From assembly GCF_002119805.1 (NCBI RefSeq), contig NZ_CP021059.1, positions 186,001 through 250,000 on the forward strand: a DNA stretch of 64,000 nucleotides, given 5' to 3'. Numbering within the stretch: the stretch's first letter is position 1; each line of letters begins with the position of its first letter. The notes under the pieces were generated by a model that made no database searches, was not told the origin of the DNA, and saw only the letters and a list, made by a program, of their open reading frames with translations. The position numbers and the translations under genes are program-made. This document shows positions 54,664-63,682 of this stretch, piece by piece. The stretch is from Macrococcoides canis. GTDB lineage: Bacteria; Bacillota; Bacilli; Staphylococcales; Staphylococcaceae.

Positions 54664-54708
54664 TCTCTCCTCCTATAAATTGTTCAACAAAAATATAGCA
54701 CCTATAAA

Positions 54709-54762
54709 ATTAAGATAGTGTTAGCATTCTAAATGGAGTTATTAAGATGGTATTAAGATTGT
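54709..54762. promoter_or_regulatory. Repeats in the kdpFABC/kdpDE intergenic region, candidate KdpE site
   Basis: ATTAAGAT occurs at 54709-54716, 54741-54748 and 54752-54759. The last two form tandem 11-mers (ATTAAGATGGT, ATTAAGATTGT); the first is 32 bp away, three helical turns. OmpR-family regulators such as KdpE bind tandem repeats of about 10-11 bp. Confidence 0.5.
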
Positions 54763-54820
54763 TGTTTATATCTATTCAGCACGCCTTTCTTCTTTTAAAA
54801 TCAAAGTAAGAGGTGAGGAG

Positions 54821-57337
54821 ATGAAAGGGAAGCTAAAAATTTACTTAGGATATGCAGCGGGTGTCGGTAAGACATATAAGATGCTAAAAGAAGCCCATCG
54901 CCTTCATGAACGAGGTGTGGATATCAATATTGGATATATTGAACCACATCAACGACCTGAAACGATTGAACAATTAACTGGATTGCCAATAATCAACCCT
55001 TTGGAGATTTCATATAAAAACCATATATTACATGAGCCGGATGTGGATGAAATTATCCGTCAGCATCCACAAATTGTATTGATTGACGAATTAGCACATC
55101 ATAATCCGCCTGGTGCACGTCATGAGAAAAGGTGGCAAGATATTGCGGAAATATTAAATCAAGGTATTCATGTACATACAACAGTAAACATTCAGCATAT
55201 TGAATCTTTATATCATATGATTCATTCCATTACAGGTGTAACGGTTAATGAACGCATCCCTGATGAAGTTATTCATCAGGCGCATGCCGTTGAATTTGTA
55301 GATATTGAACCAGAAGAACTTATCCAGCGATTAAAAGAAGGCAAAATATACAATGAAAACAAGGTAGAAACAGCACTGCATCATTTCTTTCGAATTGAAC
55401 ACTTAATTCAATTAAGGGAAATCGCATTACGTGAACTTGCAAAAGTTCAGGATAATAAGATGAGTGAGCACGCAATTCCTACCCATTCTGAACAGATAAT
55501 AGCAGTAGGTATCACTTCCTCCCCGACGAGCCATAATGTCATACGATCAGGTGCACGTATGGCAAAAGCTTTTAAAGCAGAACTTGTAGGCATTGTTGTG
55601 GAAAATGATGAGAGTACCGAAAGTGCATTATTAAATGAAAACTTAAAGCTGCTTGAAGAATTGGGTGGGAGATATGTGAAGCTGTACGGAGATGAAGCAG
55701 AACAAATTGGGGACTGGTGCAGATTAAATCGAGTAGATAAACTTGTGCTCGGAAGAAGTGTTAAGCAAAAGTGGTTTCAGGAAGATATCGTGACATGCAT
55801 TAATAAAGATTATCCAGAGATTAATGTATTTATCATTAGCAACGCGATTGTTTCTGATAAGAAGAAAAAATCATATACTCTAGATTTAGATCTCAAAGTA
55901 CTGGATATACTGAAACTAATAAGCATTCTATTCGTATGCACATTAATTGCACTGCTGATGTTTAATATCAACTTGAATGAATCGAATACTATTACTGTAT
56001 ATATGTTAGGTGTTCTCGTGCTGGCACTATGGACAGAGTCAAGGTGGATGATTGTAGTTAGTTCAATTGGTGCTGTACTGACTTTTAACTATTTTTTCAC
56101 AGAACCAAGATTTTCATTTGAAGCATACCGTTCAGATTATCCGTCTACATTTCTTATTATGTTCATATCTGGTCTCATCATTAGTTCGCTAGCAAAAGGT
56201 GTAAAGCGCCAAACGAAGATTGCACGTTTTAAGACATACCGTATGAGTCTGCTACTTGAAACGAACAAGCAGTTATCTGAAGCAAATAGTGCGACAAATA
56301 TTGCGCATTGTGTGAAGGAACAGCTTTCTAAATTAATAAATGGAAGCTTGGATATATATATGGCAGAAGAAATTGCTGAAAGTAAACTTGACGAATCATT
56401 GAAGAATCATGTCAAATGGGCGGTTAAGAACAATACCCCTGCAGGTTTTATGACAGATACTTTTACAGGGCTTGACGTATTGATTATTCCGGTCATTGTT
56501 TCAAGTCGATATGAATATGTTGTGATCATGCATATGACTGAAGAAGACAAAGTCCACTTTGATGAAGACATCATCTACTCAATAATAGGTGATATGACAA
56601 GTGCTTTAAAAAGGCTTGATCTATATGAAGAAAAAGAGCTCCAGCTCAAAGAAAAAGAACAGGAAAAAACAAGAAGTACATTCTTGAACTCAATTTCACA
56701 TGATATCAGAACGCCACTTACAACGATTATGGGTAATGCTCAATTACTTAAAGAATCGAAGCAAAGCGACTCTCATATTGCACAATCGATTTATGAAGAT
56801 GCGAAATGGCTACATAATCTGGTCAATAATATATTGCTCGTGACAAAGATAGAGCAAGATAACAAGCTCAACATTCAATTAGCACTATTAGAAGAAATTA
56901 TTTATCAGGCATATCGACTCTCAAACAAAAGAAGTGGGAATAAAGCAATCCAGCTTCATATAGAAGATGAACTATTATTTGTTGAGGTAGACGAGTATTT
57001 AATCACGCAGGTGATTATTAACTTAATTGATAATGCGATAAAATACACACCTGATACAGCACGCATTGACATATATGTGTTTAAAGTGAAGGATAAAGTG
57101 ACGATTGAAGTAAGAGATAATGGATTTGGTTTGAATGGCGTTGATCAAGATAAGCTATTTGAACAGTTCTATACACAAAACATTACTTCGGATAAGAGTA
57201 GAGAAGGTCTGGGACTTGGACTATACATTTGTCAGGTCATATTAAAGGCTCATGAGTCTTCGTTATACGTGAAAGATAATGTGCCGACAGGTGCTATATT
57301 CGGGTTTCAGTTACAACTCAAGGAGGGTGTTGTATGA
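54821..57337 (+). CDS. kdpD: Sensor histidine kinase KdpD
   Basis: 838 residues. N-terminal KdpD domain with Walker A G-x4-GKT at residues 10-18 and IVLIDELAHHNPPGARHEKRW; a universal-stress-like domain (about 220-350), which in S. aureus binds c-di-AMP; four membrane helices (about 365-465); a GAF-like region; then the kinase core with acceptor His in NSISHDIRTPLTTIMG, N-box NLIDNAIKYTPD and DNGFGL, GLGLGLYI. GAGGTGAGGAG precedes ATG 54821. Divergent from kdpFABC and overlapping kdpE by four bases. Confidence 0.95.
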   Translation: MKGKLKIYLGYAAGVGKTYKMLKEAHRLHERGVDINIGYIEPHQRPETIEQLTGLPIINPLEISYKNHILHEPDVDEIIRQHPQIVLIDELAHHNPPGARHEKRWQDIAEILNQGIHVHTTVNIQHIESLYHMIHSITGVTVNERIPDEVIHQAHAVEFVDIEPEELIQRLKEGKIYNENKVETALHHFFRIEHLIQLREIALRELAKVQDNKMSEHAIPTHSEQIIAVGITSSPTSHNVIRSGARMAKAFKAELVGIVVENDESTESALLNENLKLLEELGGRYVKLYGDEAEQIGDWCRLNRVDKLVLGRSVKQKWFQEDIVTCINKDYPEINVFIISNAIVSDKKKKSYTLDLDLKVLDILKLISILFVCTLIALLMFNINLNESNTITVYMLGVLVLALWTESRWMIVVSSIGAVLTFNYFFTEPRFSFEAYRSDYPSTFLIMFISGLIISSLAKGVKRQTKIARFKTYRMSLLLETNKQLSEANSATNIAHCVKEQLSKLINGSLDIYMAEEIAESKLDESLKNHVKWAVKNNTPAGFMTDTFTGLDVLIIPVIVSSRYEYVVIMHMTEEDKVHFDEDIIYSIIGDMTSALKRLDLYEEKELQLKEKEQEKTRSTFLNSISHDIRTPLTTIMGNAQLLKESKQSDSHIAQSIYEDAKWLHNLVNNILLVTKIEQDNKLNIQLALLEEIIYQAYRLSNKRSGNKAIQLHIEDELLFVEVDEYLITQVIINLIDNAIKYTPDTARIDIYVFKVKDKVTIEVRDNGFGLNGVDQDKLFEQFYTQNITSDKSREGLGLGLYICQVILKAHESSLYVKDNVPTGAIFGFQLQLKEGVV

Positions 57338-58020
57338 AGCAGAAAATATTGTTGATAGAAGACGACAAATCGGTACAGCTGTTATTGACAAGGATATTTG
57401 AAAAGCAGCAGTATATGATAAAAATTGCAGCGGACGGAAAAACGGGAATTTTTGAAGTTCATAATTTTCTTCCGGATCTCATTATTTTAGATTTAGGCTT
57501 ACCAGATATGGATGGATTAGAAGTTATTAATAAAGTAAAGCAGCTGAGTGACATACCTATTCTTGTATTGAGCGCACGAGCAGATTCTACTGAAAAAGTG
57601 AGTTGTCTCGATCTTGGTGCGGAAGATTATGTGACGAAGCCTTTTGATGCAGAGGAGTTGCTTGCTCGTGTGCGTGTGTTGATACGTAGACACTTAAAGA
57701 TAAATGATCAGGAAATGCAATATACAAATGGAGCATTATTTATAGATTACGAAGCGCATAAAGTATATGTTGCAGATCAGATGATACATCTGACACCGAT
57801 TGAATATCGCCTGCTTGTCCTGTTGTCACGTAACACCGGAAAAGTATTAACTTACAATTATATTCTCAAGGAAATTTGGGGACAGGTGATGGAAAGTGAA
57901 TTACCATCTTTACGCGTATTTATGACAACACTACGTAAAAAAATTGAAATTGATCCAAAAAATCCAGAATATATTGAAACACATATGTCAGTCGGTTATC
58001 AAATGAATAAAGTGAATTAA
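57334..58020 (+). CDS. kdpE: OmpR-family response regulator KdpE
   Basis: 228-residue regulator: receiver domain with Asp53 (LDLGLPDMDG) and DYVTKPFD, then a winged-helix DNA-binding domain (HLTPIEYRLLVLLSRNTGKVLT, and SLRVFMTTLRKKIE). It activates kdpFABC. GGAGGGTG precedes ATG 57334. The next gene follows after a stop that touches a candidate NreC palindrome. Confidence 0.95.
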   Translation: MKQKILLIEDDKSVQLLLTRIFEKQQYMIKIAADGKTGIFEVHNFLPDLIILDLGLPDMDGLEVINKVKQLSDIPILVLSARADSTEKVSCLDLGAEDYVTKPFDAEELLARVRVLIRRHLKINDQEMQYTNGALFIDYEAHKVYVADQMIHLTPIEYRLLVLLSRNTGKVLTYNYILKEIWGQVMESELPSLRVFMTTLRKKIEIDPKNPEYIETHMSVGYQMNKVN

Positions 58021-58034
58021 AGGGAATTTCCTAA
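58020..58034 (+). promoter_or_regulatory. Candidate NreC box before the hemerythrin gene
   Basis: AAGGGAATTTCCTAA overlaps the end of kdpE. Its centre is near -41.5 relative to a start predicted from the TATAAA -10 at 58055-58060, the classic class II activator position. Confidence 0.5.
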
Positions 58035-58092
58035 TATCATTTCTAGATAAATCCTATAAAATAATAGTTAAGAAATGATGGGACGTGAAAAT

Positions 58093-58599
58093 ATGCAATT
58101 TCAAACAAAGATGAAAGCACTACGTATTCTAGAGAACGAACATATGTTAATTCGTTCATTATTACATGAATGGTATCAAATTATGATGGATGTGAAAGCT
58201 ACAGAAGCGATGCTGTCAAAATATCATAAATTAAAGTTGCTAAAAGAAAAAGTGACGGAGTTTTTACCGATACTTGATAAGCATCAGTCAAAAGAAGAGC
58301 GTTTTTTCTTTCCTGTTCTCGGAAGCTACATCGGAACTGATCAAGGTCCGATATTGACGATTGAAGCTGAGCATGATGAGATGGCACAATACTTCAATCA
58401 CTTTATCGGTGTGACAAATATGATGGAACTGAGTTTAGAAGATATTAATCTGCTGTTGAATGATTTGAATGAAGGTTACGAAATTTGTATGGTGCACATG
58501 TATAAAGAAGAGAGTGTACTGTTTACAATGGCGGAAAAGGTATTTAAGATTAAGGATGAAGAAATGCTTCTGGAAGCACTGAATACAAAGATAATATGA
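58093..58599 (+). CDS. Hemerythrin-type cation-binding protein
   Basis: 168-residue protein with the HHE four-helix fold: EHMLIRSLLHEWY (helix 1), DKHQSKEERFFFPVL (helix 2), TIEAEHDEMAQYF (helix 3), VHMYKEESVLFTMAE (helix 4); the His and Glu spacing fits a non-heme diiron site. Such proteins bind O2 or NO. Near nar and with an NreC-like site in its promoter, a role in nitrosative or oxygen sensing under nitrate respiration is inferred. ATG 58093 is preferred: GGACGTGA (8-base near-consensus) precedes it. Confidence 0.75.
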   Translation: MQFQTKMKALRILENEHMLIRSLLHEWYQIMMDVKATEAMLSKYHKLKLLKEKVTEFLPILDKHQSKEERFFFPVLGSYIGTDQGPILTIEAEHDEMAQYFNHFIGVTNMMELSLEDINLLLNDLNEGYEICMVHMYKEESVLFTMAEKVFKIKDEEMLLEALNTKII

Positions 58600-58604
58600 T
58601 GAAG

Positions 58605-58638
58605 AAGAACTGAAACTTGAACAAGTTTTAGTTCTTTT
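58605..58638 (+). terminator. Terminator of the hemerythrin gene
   Basis: AAGAACTGAAACTT (58605-58618) pairs with AAGTTTTAGTTCTT (58623-58636, one G-U), followed by TTT. Confidence 0.75.
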
Positions 58639-58665
58639 TGTTATATAGGGAAATGACTCAGTTAT

Positions 58666-58681
58666 AAGGGGAATTCCCCAA
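58666..58681 (+). promoter_or_regulatory. Candidate NreC box before narT
   Basis: AAGGGGAATTCCCCAA with a perfect GGGGAATTCCCC core at 58668-58679, about 56 bp before a start predicted from TATAGT (58718-58723), which has no clear -35. Confidence 0.7.
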
Positions 58682-58754
58682 TGTTAAACTTATCACAATC
58701 GCCTTACAATAGGTTTGTATAGTAAATCACAAACTAATGAAAAAGGTGAAGAAA

Positions 58755-59912
58755 ATGAACAAATCAACAGGTAAAGTACAGTTACCCTTACAGACGTTAA
58801 GTTTAGTTGCAGGGTTCATGGCATGGACAATCATTGCACCGCTAATGCCATTTATGTCCCAAGAATTTACCATTCCAGAAAGTCAGAAAGCCATTATTTT
58901 AGCGATACCGGTTATTCTTGGATCAATTTTGCGTATCCCGCTTGGTTATTATGCAAACTTGATCGGTGCGAGAAAGGTATTCTTATTCTCGTTTATATTC
59001 TTATTGATTCCAGTATTTTTACTTAGTATGGCACAGTCTACTACGATGCTGATGATCGCAGGTCTTTTCTTAGGTGTTGGGGGCGCAATCTTCTCTGTAG
59101 GTGTTACGAGTGTTCCGAAATATTTCCCTAAAGAAAAACATGGTCTCGCAAATGGTATATATGGTATGGGTAATATCGGTACAGCCGTATCTGCATTTGC
59201 TGCACCACCGCTTGCAAACGCAATTGGGTGGAGCAATACTGTTAAGTCTTATCTAGTTGTTATGGCTTTATTCGCTTTACTTAACTTCTTATTAGGAGAT
59301 AAAGATGAGCCTAAAGTAAAACAACCATTAATGGATCAAATTAAAGGCGTATTACCAGAGTATAAATTATATTTACTGAGCTTCTGGTACTTCATTACAT
59401 TCGGCTCATTTGTAGCATTTGGATTGTTCTTACCGAACTTCTTGGTTAATAACTTTGGATTAGATAAAGTTGATGCGGGAATTCGTACAGGTACGTTTAT
59501 TGCAATTGCAACATTACTACGCCCAATCGGTGGGGTACTTGGTGATAAGTTACGTGCAATGGATGTATTAAAGTTTGTATTTGTTGGACTCATCATTGGT
59601 GCGGCAATGCTTTCAATTAACCACCAAATCTTCTTCTTTACTGCGGGTTGCCTAATTATTTCAGCATGTGCCGGGTTAGGAAATGGATTAATCTTTAAAT
59701 TGGCTCCGACATATTATTCTAAACAAGCCGGTATTGTTAACGGTATTGTTTCAATGATGGGTGGATTAGGTGGATTTTTCCCGCCGCTAGTCATTGCAGC
59801 ATGTGCCGCAAACTTTGGAACGAATAAACCAGCTTTTGCCTTCCTTGCAGTCTTTGGTATAATTGCATTATTAACAATGTTCTGGATGGACAAAAAAGAG
59901 GGCAGAAAATAG
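58755..59912 (+). CDS. narT: Nitrate transporter NarT
   Basis: 385-residue MFS protein with 12 helices, NarK/NarT type. Hallmarks: [14 protein letters not shown] after the start, [21 protein letters not shown] and the nitrate signature [17 protein letters not shown]; the arginine-bearing LRIPLGYY. It imports nitrate, with or without nitrite exchange. ATG 58755 follows AAAAGGTGA by six bases; ATG 58737 lies before that site. NreC palindrome upstream. moeB starts 11 bases after its stop, forming a nitrate-cofactor operon. Confidence 0.95.
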   Translation: MNKSTGKVQLPLQTLSLVAGFMAWTIIAPLMPFMSQEFTIPESQKAIILAIPVILGSILRIPLGYYANLIGARKVFLFSFIFLLIPVFLLSMAQSTTMLMIAGLFLGVGGAIFSVGVTSVPKYFPKEKHGLANGIYGMGNIGTAVSAFAAPPLANAIGWSNTVKSYLVVMALFALLNFLLGDKDEPKVKQPLMDQIKGVLPEYKLYLLSFWYFITFGSFVAFGLFLPNFLVNNFGLDKVDAGIRTGTFIAIATLLRPIGGVLGDKLRAMDVLKFVFVGLIIGAAMLSINHQIFFFTAGCLIISACAGLGNGLIFKLAPTYYSKQAGIVNGIVSMMGGLGGFFPPLVIAACAANFGTNKPAFAFLAVFGIIALLTMFWMDKKEGRK

Positions 59913-59922
59913 GGGATGACAT

Positions 59923-60912
59923 ATGCGATATGACAGACAAATAAAATTTTATGGTATCGGCCAGGAAGGTCAGGAGAAATTATCTCATAAGACTGTTGGT
60001 ATTGTAGGGTGCGGTGCTTTAGGTACACACCTTGCAGAATCTATGGCGAGATGCGGAGTAAATAAAATTGTGATTGTTGATCGCGACTATGTTGAACTTT
60101 CTAATCTACAACGACAATCACTGTTCAAGGAACAAGATGCAATTGATGCGACGCCTAAAGTGATTGCTTGTGAAAGAGAATTAAAAGCAATACGAAGTGA
60201 TATACAAATCGAAACATACATCGATCATCTTGATGCGCCGCTTTTAGAAGCGGCGTTTTTGCAATGCGATTGTATATTGGATGCTACAGATAACTTTGAA
60301 ACGCGATTGCTGATCAACGATTTCGCCTATAAATATAATATTCCATGGATTTATGGTGCATGTGTAGAGTCGACATATGTGGCATGTCCGTTCATTCCAG
60401 GTAAGACACCTTGTTTCAATTGTGTGATGGGTATGTTACCGGTTATGAATAGAACGTGTGATACAGTAGGTGTTATAGAACCTGCTGTAAGCATGGCAAC
60501 GAGTTTCCAGATGATGTATGCGTTAAAACTATTAACAGATACATCGTTTGATGCAAAACTAGTGTTTGGTGATGTGTGGCAGATGGATCATACAGCGCTT
60601 AAATTTTCTCGTATGTTTAATGATGATTGTATGACATGCGGGCCTCACGCAGCATACCCAGAATTACATAAACATGCGCATGAGACAATGTTATGTGGAA
60701 GAGATACAGTTCAAATTGTTACACAGTTTAGCGATGAGGATTTGCTGAAACATTTAGAAACGCTATCTATCATAGTCCAGGAAACACCTTATTTTATTCG
60801 GTTTAACTTTAATAACTATCCAATCGTCTGGTTTAAAGGTGGTCGTATGCTGATCCATGAAGTTAAATCGATGGCTGAAGGTAAAAAAGTATATCATCAA
60901 TTATTTGGTTAG
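59923..60912 (+). CDS. moeB: MoeB, molybdopterin-synthase adenylyltransferase
   Basis: 329-residue E1-like enzyme that adenylates the C-terminal glycine of MoaD. Visible: GCGALGTHLAESMARCG nucleotide loop, DRDYVELSNLQRQSLF, DATDNFETR and zinc cysteines CFNC and CMTC. A C-terminal extension like that of ThiF at 22881 follows. It is named MoeB because of its location between narT and moaB. ATG follows GGGGATGA. Confidence 0.92.
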   Translation: MRYDRQIKFYGIGQEGQEKLSHKTVGIVGCGALGTHLAESMARCGVNKIVIVDRDYVELSNLQRQSLFKEQDAIDATPKVIACERELKAIRSDIQIETYIDHLDAPLLEAAFLQCDCILDATDNFETRLLINDFAYKYNIPWIYGACVESTYVACPFIPGKTPCFNCVMGMLPVMNRTCDTVGVIEPAVSMATSFQMMYALKLLTDTSFDAKLVFGDVWQMDHTALKFSRMFNDDCMTCGPHAAYPELHKHAHETMLCGRDTVQIVTQFSDEDLLKHLETLSIIVQETPYFIRFNFNNYPIVWFKGGRMLIHEVKSMAEGKKVYHQLFG

Positions 60913-60923
60913 GAGCGATTAGA

Positions 60924-61424
60924 GTGGAACATTCAAATGAGAAGCGTAAACAATTATTAGTCGGTGTAATTACCGTTAGTGATACGAGAGATTATGATAC
61001 AGACAAAGGTGGAAAAGCGATTATCGAGCATTTGAAGACAATCGAGATCGATGTTTCACGTGAGAATTATTTAATTGTAAAAGATGATCAGGCTGACATT
61101 CGTGCAAGTATTATGAAATTATTGCATGATAAAGTTGATGTTATTATTACGACAGGTGGTACAGGTGTTGCGAAGCGTGATGTTACAATTGAAGTCGTAC
61201 AGTCGATTATCGATAAAGAGATGGAAGGCTTCGGTGAAATATTCAGATACTTAAGCTATACAGAAGATGTCGGGACACGTGCGATGCTATCTCGCGCATT
61301 ATGTGGCACTAAAGACAATACCGTAATCTTCTCGATTCCGGGTTCAGTTGGCGCAGTAAATCTTGCGATGAAAAAGCTCATTACACAAGAGATTCATCAC
61401 ATTGTGCATGAGCTTAATAAGTAA
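60924..61424 (+). CDS. moaB: MoaB/MogA-family molybdenum cofactor protein
   Basis: 166-residue protein of the MogA/MoaB fold that adenylates molybdopterin before molybdate insertion. Motifs: VITVSDTRDYDTDKGG, IITTGGTGVAKRDVTIE and SIPGSVGAVNLAMKKLI. GTG 60924 follows TTAGGAGCG, 11 bases after moeB. Its stop touches the stop of the convergent moaC gene with no base between them. Confidence 0.93.
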   Translation: MEHSNEKRKQLLVGVITVSDTRDYDTDKGGKAIIEHLKTIEIDVSRENYLIVKDDQADIRASIMKLLHDKVDVIITTGGTGVAKRDVTIEVVQSIIDKEMEGFGEIFRYLSYTEDVGTRAMLSRALCGTKDNTVIFSIPGSVGAVNLAMKKLITQEIHHIVHELNK

Positions 61425-61904
61425 TTAACGGTTAAAATCGCCATTTTTGCCGCCTGATTTATGTTCAAGATAAGTTGGTCCGATGATCATAGCTTTATCA
61501 ACGGCCTTTGTCATATCATATATCGTTAGCGCAGTCGCGCTTGCACCTGTTAAAGCTTCCATTTCAACACCAGTTTGTCCGGTCGTTTTCACAGTGCAGG
61601 TAATGAGTATTTCATATCCATCTGATGTGTCCCATTCAAATGCGATATCAATACCACTTAAATTAAGAGGATGACACATTGGTATAATTTGCGATGTATT
61701 TTTTGCTGCCATGATACCAGCAACTTGTGCAACACCAAGCACATCGCCTTTTTTGTTCTTATGGTTGATGATTTGATCATGAATAACTTCGTTCACTTTG
61801 ATAGAACTTTTAGCAACAGCTGTACGTGTTGAAATTGGTTTATCTGAGACATCGACCATCTTTGCACGCCCTTGTTCGTTAAAGTGTGTTAATTGATTCA
61901 TCAT
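61425..61904 (-). CDS. moaC: Cyclic pyranopterin monophosphate synthase MoaC
   Basis: 159-residue enzyme that converts the GTP-derived 3',8-cyclo-dihydroGTP to cPMP in the first stage of cofactor synthesis. [16 protein letters not shown], the catalytic MCHPLNLSG and [20 protein letters not shown] with KAVDKAM are typical. ATG 61904 is chosen with AAGGAAGTG upstream; an ATG three bases later is equally possible. Convergent with moaB and divergent from moeA. Confidence 0.95.
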   Translation of the reverse strand: MMNQLTHFNEQGRAKMVDVSDKPISTRTAVAKSSIKVNEVIHDQIINHKNKKGDVLGVAQVAGIMAAKNTSQIIPMCHPLNLSGIDIAFEWDTSDGYEILITCTVKTTGQTGVEMEALTGASATALTIYDMTKAVDKAMIIGPTYLEHKSGGKNGDFNR

Positions 61905-61964
61905 TTCACTTCCTTTTTTATATACTATAACTATCATACTACATTTATAGAAAGTAGGATAACG

Positions 61965-63209
61965 ATGCTTGAAAAACGTACACCAATTCCTGTAACAGAA
62001 GCGATAGATAAGTGTTTAGAACATGCTAAGAATAAATCAGTAATCAAGAAATATTATACAGATAGTCTAGGCTATACATTAGCAGAAGATATTGTTGCAA
62101 CATATGATATTCCGATGTTTGATAAGTCCCCTTATGACGGATTTGCAATTGTCAGTAATGCGTCAGTAGATGCAAATGGCGATAATAGAAAACCATTCAA
62201 AGTTGTGGACCATATCGGTGCAGGGCATGTGAGTGCTGCACAATTAAAGGATAACGAAGCAGTACGTATTATGACAGGAGCGCCGATTCCAAGTGGCGCA
62301 GATGCAGTTGTTATGCTGGAACAAACTTCAGCGACTGAAGAAGGGTTTACACTTAGAAAAATGTTTGTCCCTGGTGAGAATATTTCAAAGCAAGGGGAGG
62401 AGTGTAAGCAAGGCGAAGTGGTTATTCAAAAAGGAACGCAAATTAATGCAGGAGTCATTGCAGTGCTTGCAACATTTTCTTATGAATATGTAAAAGTGTA
62501 TGATAAACCGACAGTAGCACTAATCGCTACAGGATCAGAGCTTGTTGAGATTAATGAGACGCTCACACCTGGAAAGATTAGAAACTCAAATGGACCAATG
62601 ATTGCTTCTTTATGTAAGGCGATGGAAATTGAAGTGAAAGATTATCGTGTACATGGAGATGACTTTGATTCACTTTATCAAGTCGTACATGACGCATTAG
62701 AAGCACATGATATTGTGATTACAACAGGTGGCGTAAGTGTAGGAGACTTTGACTTCATGCCTGAAATATATAAGAAGCTTTCTGCGCAAGTATTATTCAA
62801 TAAAATAGCGATGCGTCCAGGCAGTGTAACTACTGTGGCGGTAAGTGATGGTAAGTTCTTATTTGGTTTATCCGGAAATCCAAGTGCATGTTATACAGGT
62901 TTTGAACTGTATACAAAACCTGTGATGCGCAAAATGATGGGGCAAAGTGCAGTGTATCCTACAGTGATTAAAGCAAAACTGTCAGAAGACTTTACAAAAG
63001 CAAATCCATTTACGAGATTTATAAGAGCAGATATTGATTATCGTAATATGACAGTCGCACCAAGTGGCTTTAATAAGAGTAACGCAGTCATTGCAATTGC
63101 GAAAAGTAACTGTATGATTGTTTTACCGGGAGGAACGAGAGGATTTAAACAAGGTGATACTGTAGATGTATTATTAACAGACCTTTCGTGCCAAGAAGCA
63201 TCATGGTAA
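61965..63209 (+). CDS. moeA: Molybdopterin molybdenumtransferase MoeA
   Basis: 414-residue enzyme that inserts molybdate into adenylated molybdopterin. N-terminal [45 protein letters not shown], then ATGSELVE and the catalytic-domain [13 protein letters not shown] and [19 protein letters not shown] 61965 follows GTAGGATAACG-type upstream sequence, weak; the longer frame extends into the moaC promoter region. Overlaps mobB by seven bases. Confidence 0.95.
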   Translation: MLEKRTPIPVTEAIDKCLEHAKNKSVIKKYYTDSLGYTLAEDIVATYDIPMFDKSPYDGFAIVSNASVDANGDNRKPFKVVDHIGAGHVSAAQLKDNEAVRIMTGAPIPSGADAVVMLEQTSATEEGFTLRKMFVPGENISKQGEECKQGEVVIQKGTQINAGVIAVLATFSYEYVKVYDKPTVALIATGSELVEINETLTPGKIRNSNGPMIASLCKAMEIEVKDYRVHGDDFDSLYQVVHDALEAHDIVITTGGVSVGDFDFMPEIYKKLSAQVLFNKIAMRPGSVTTVAVSDGKFLFGLSGNPSACYTGFELYTKPVMRKMMGQSAVYPTVIKAKLSEDFTKANPFTRFIRADIDYRNMTVAPSGFNKSNAVIAIAKSNCMIVLPGGTRGFKQGDTVDVLLTDLSCQEASW

Positions 63210-63682
63210 AAGTACTGCAGGTCGTAGGATATAAAAAGTCCGGAAAAACAACGACGATGAATCAAATTATCAAACAGCTCAAATCATTAAATTATCATGT
63301 CGCTGTCGTTAAACATCACGGTGAAATCGGGGGTCAGGAAATTGATATTCCGCAGTCGCGTGATCATATAACATATATTGAAAGTGGGGCAGACGAAAGC
63401 ATTGTTCAAGGCTATCAGTATATTCATAAATTAAGAAGAAACGCAGCACTTGAACTAGAAATGATTATTAATGAAGAAGTTACATGTAAAGATATCGTGC
63501 TTGTCGAAGGGTATAAAGCAGCACGATATGATAAAATTGTACTCTACAACAATGAGGAAGATAAACAAACATTATCACAGTTATCCAATATCGTCTTGAT
63601 GGTGGATACATCTGTGGATAGTGAAGCGGTCATATATGAATTTATACAAAGCTGGGTAGGTGATACACGTGAAACATTTTGA
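63203..63682 (+). CDS. mobB: MobB, molybdopterin-guanine dinucleotide biosynthesis protein
   Basis: 159-residue P-loop GTPase-like protein with GYKKSGKTT near residue 8-16 (Walker A), VVKHHGE and LVEGYKAARYDKI. It assists MobA in making the guanylated cofactor needed by NarG. ATG 63203 overlaps the moeA stop (ATGGTAA), so it is coupled; a GTG at 63188 is possible. Confidence 0.9.
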   Translation: MVKVLQVVGYKKSGKTTTMNQIIKQLKSLNYHVAVVKHHGEIGGQEIDIPQSRDHITYIESGADESIVQGYQYIHKLRRNAALELEMIINEEVTCKDIVLVEGYKAARYDKIVLYNNEEDKQTLSQLSNIVLMVDTSVDSEAVIYEFIQSWVGDTRETF

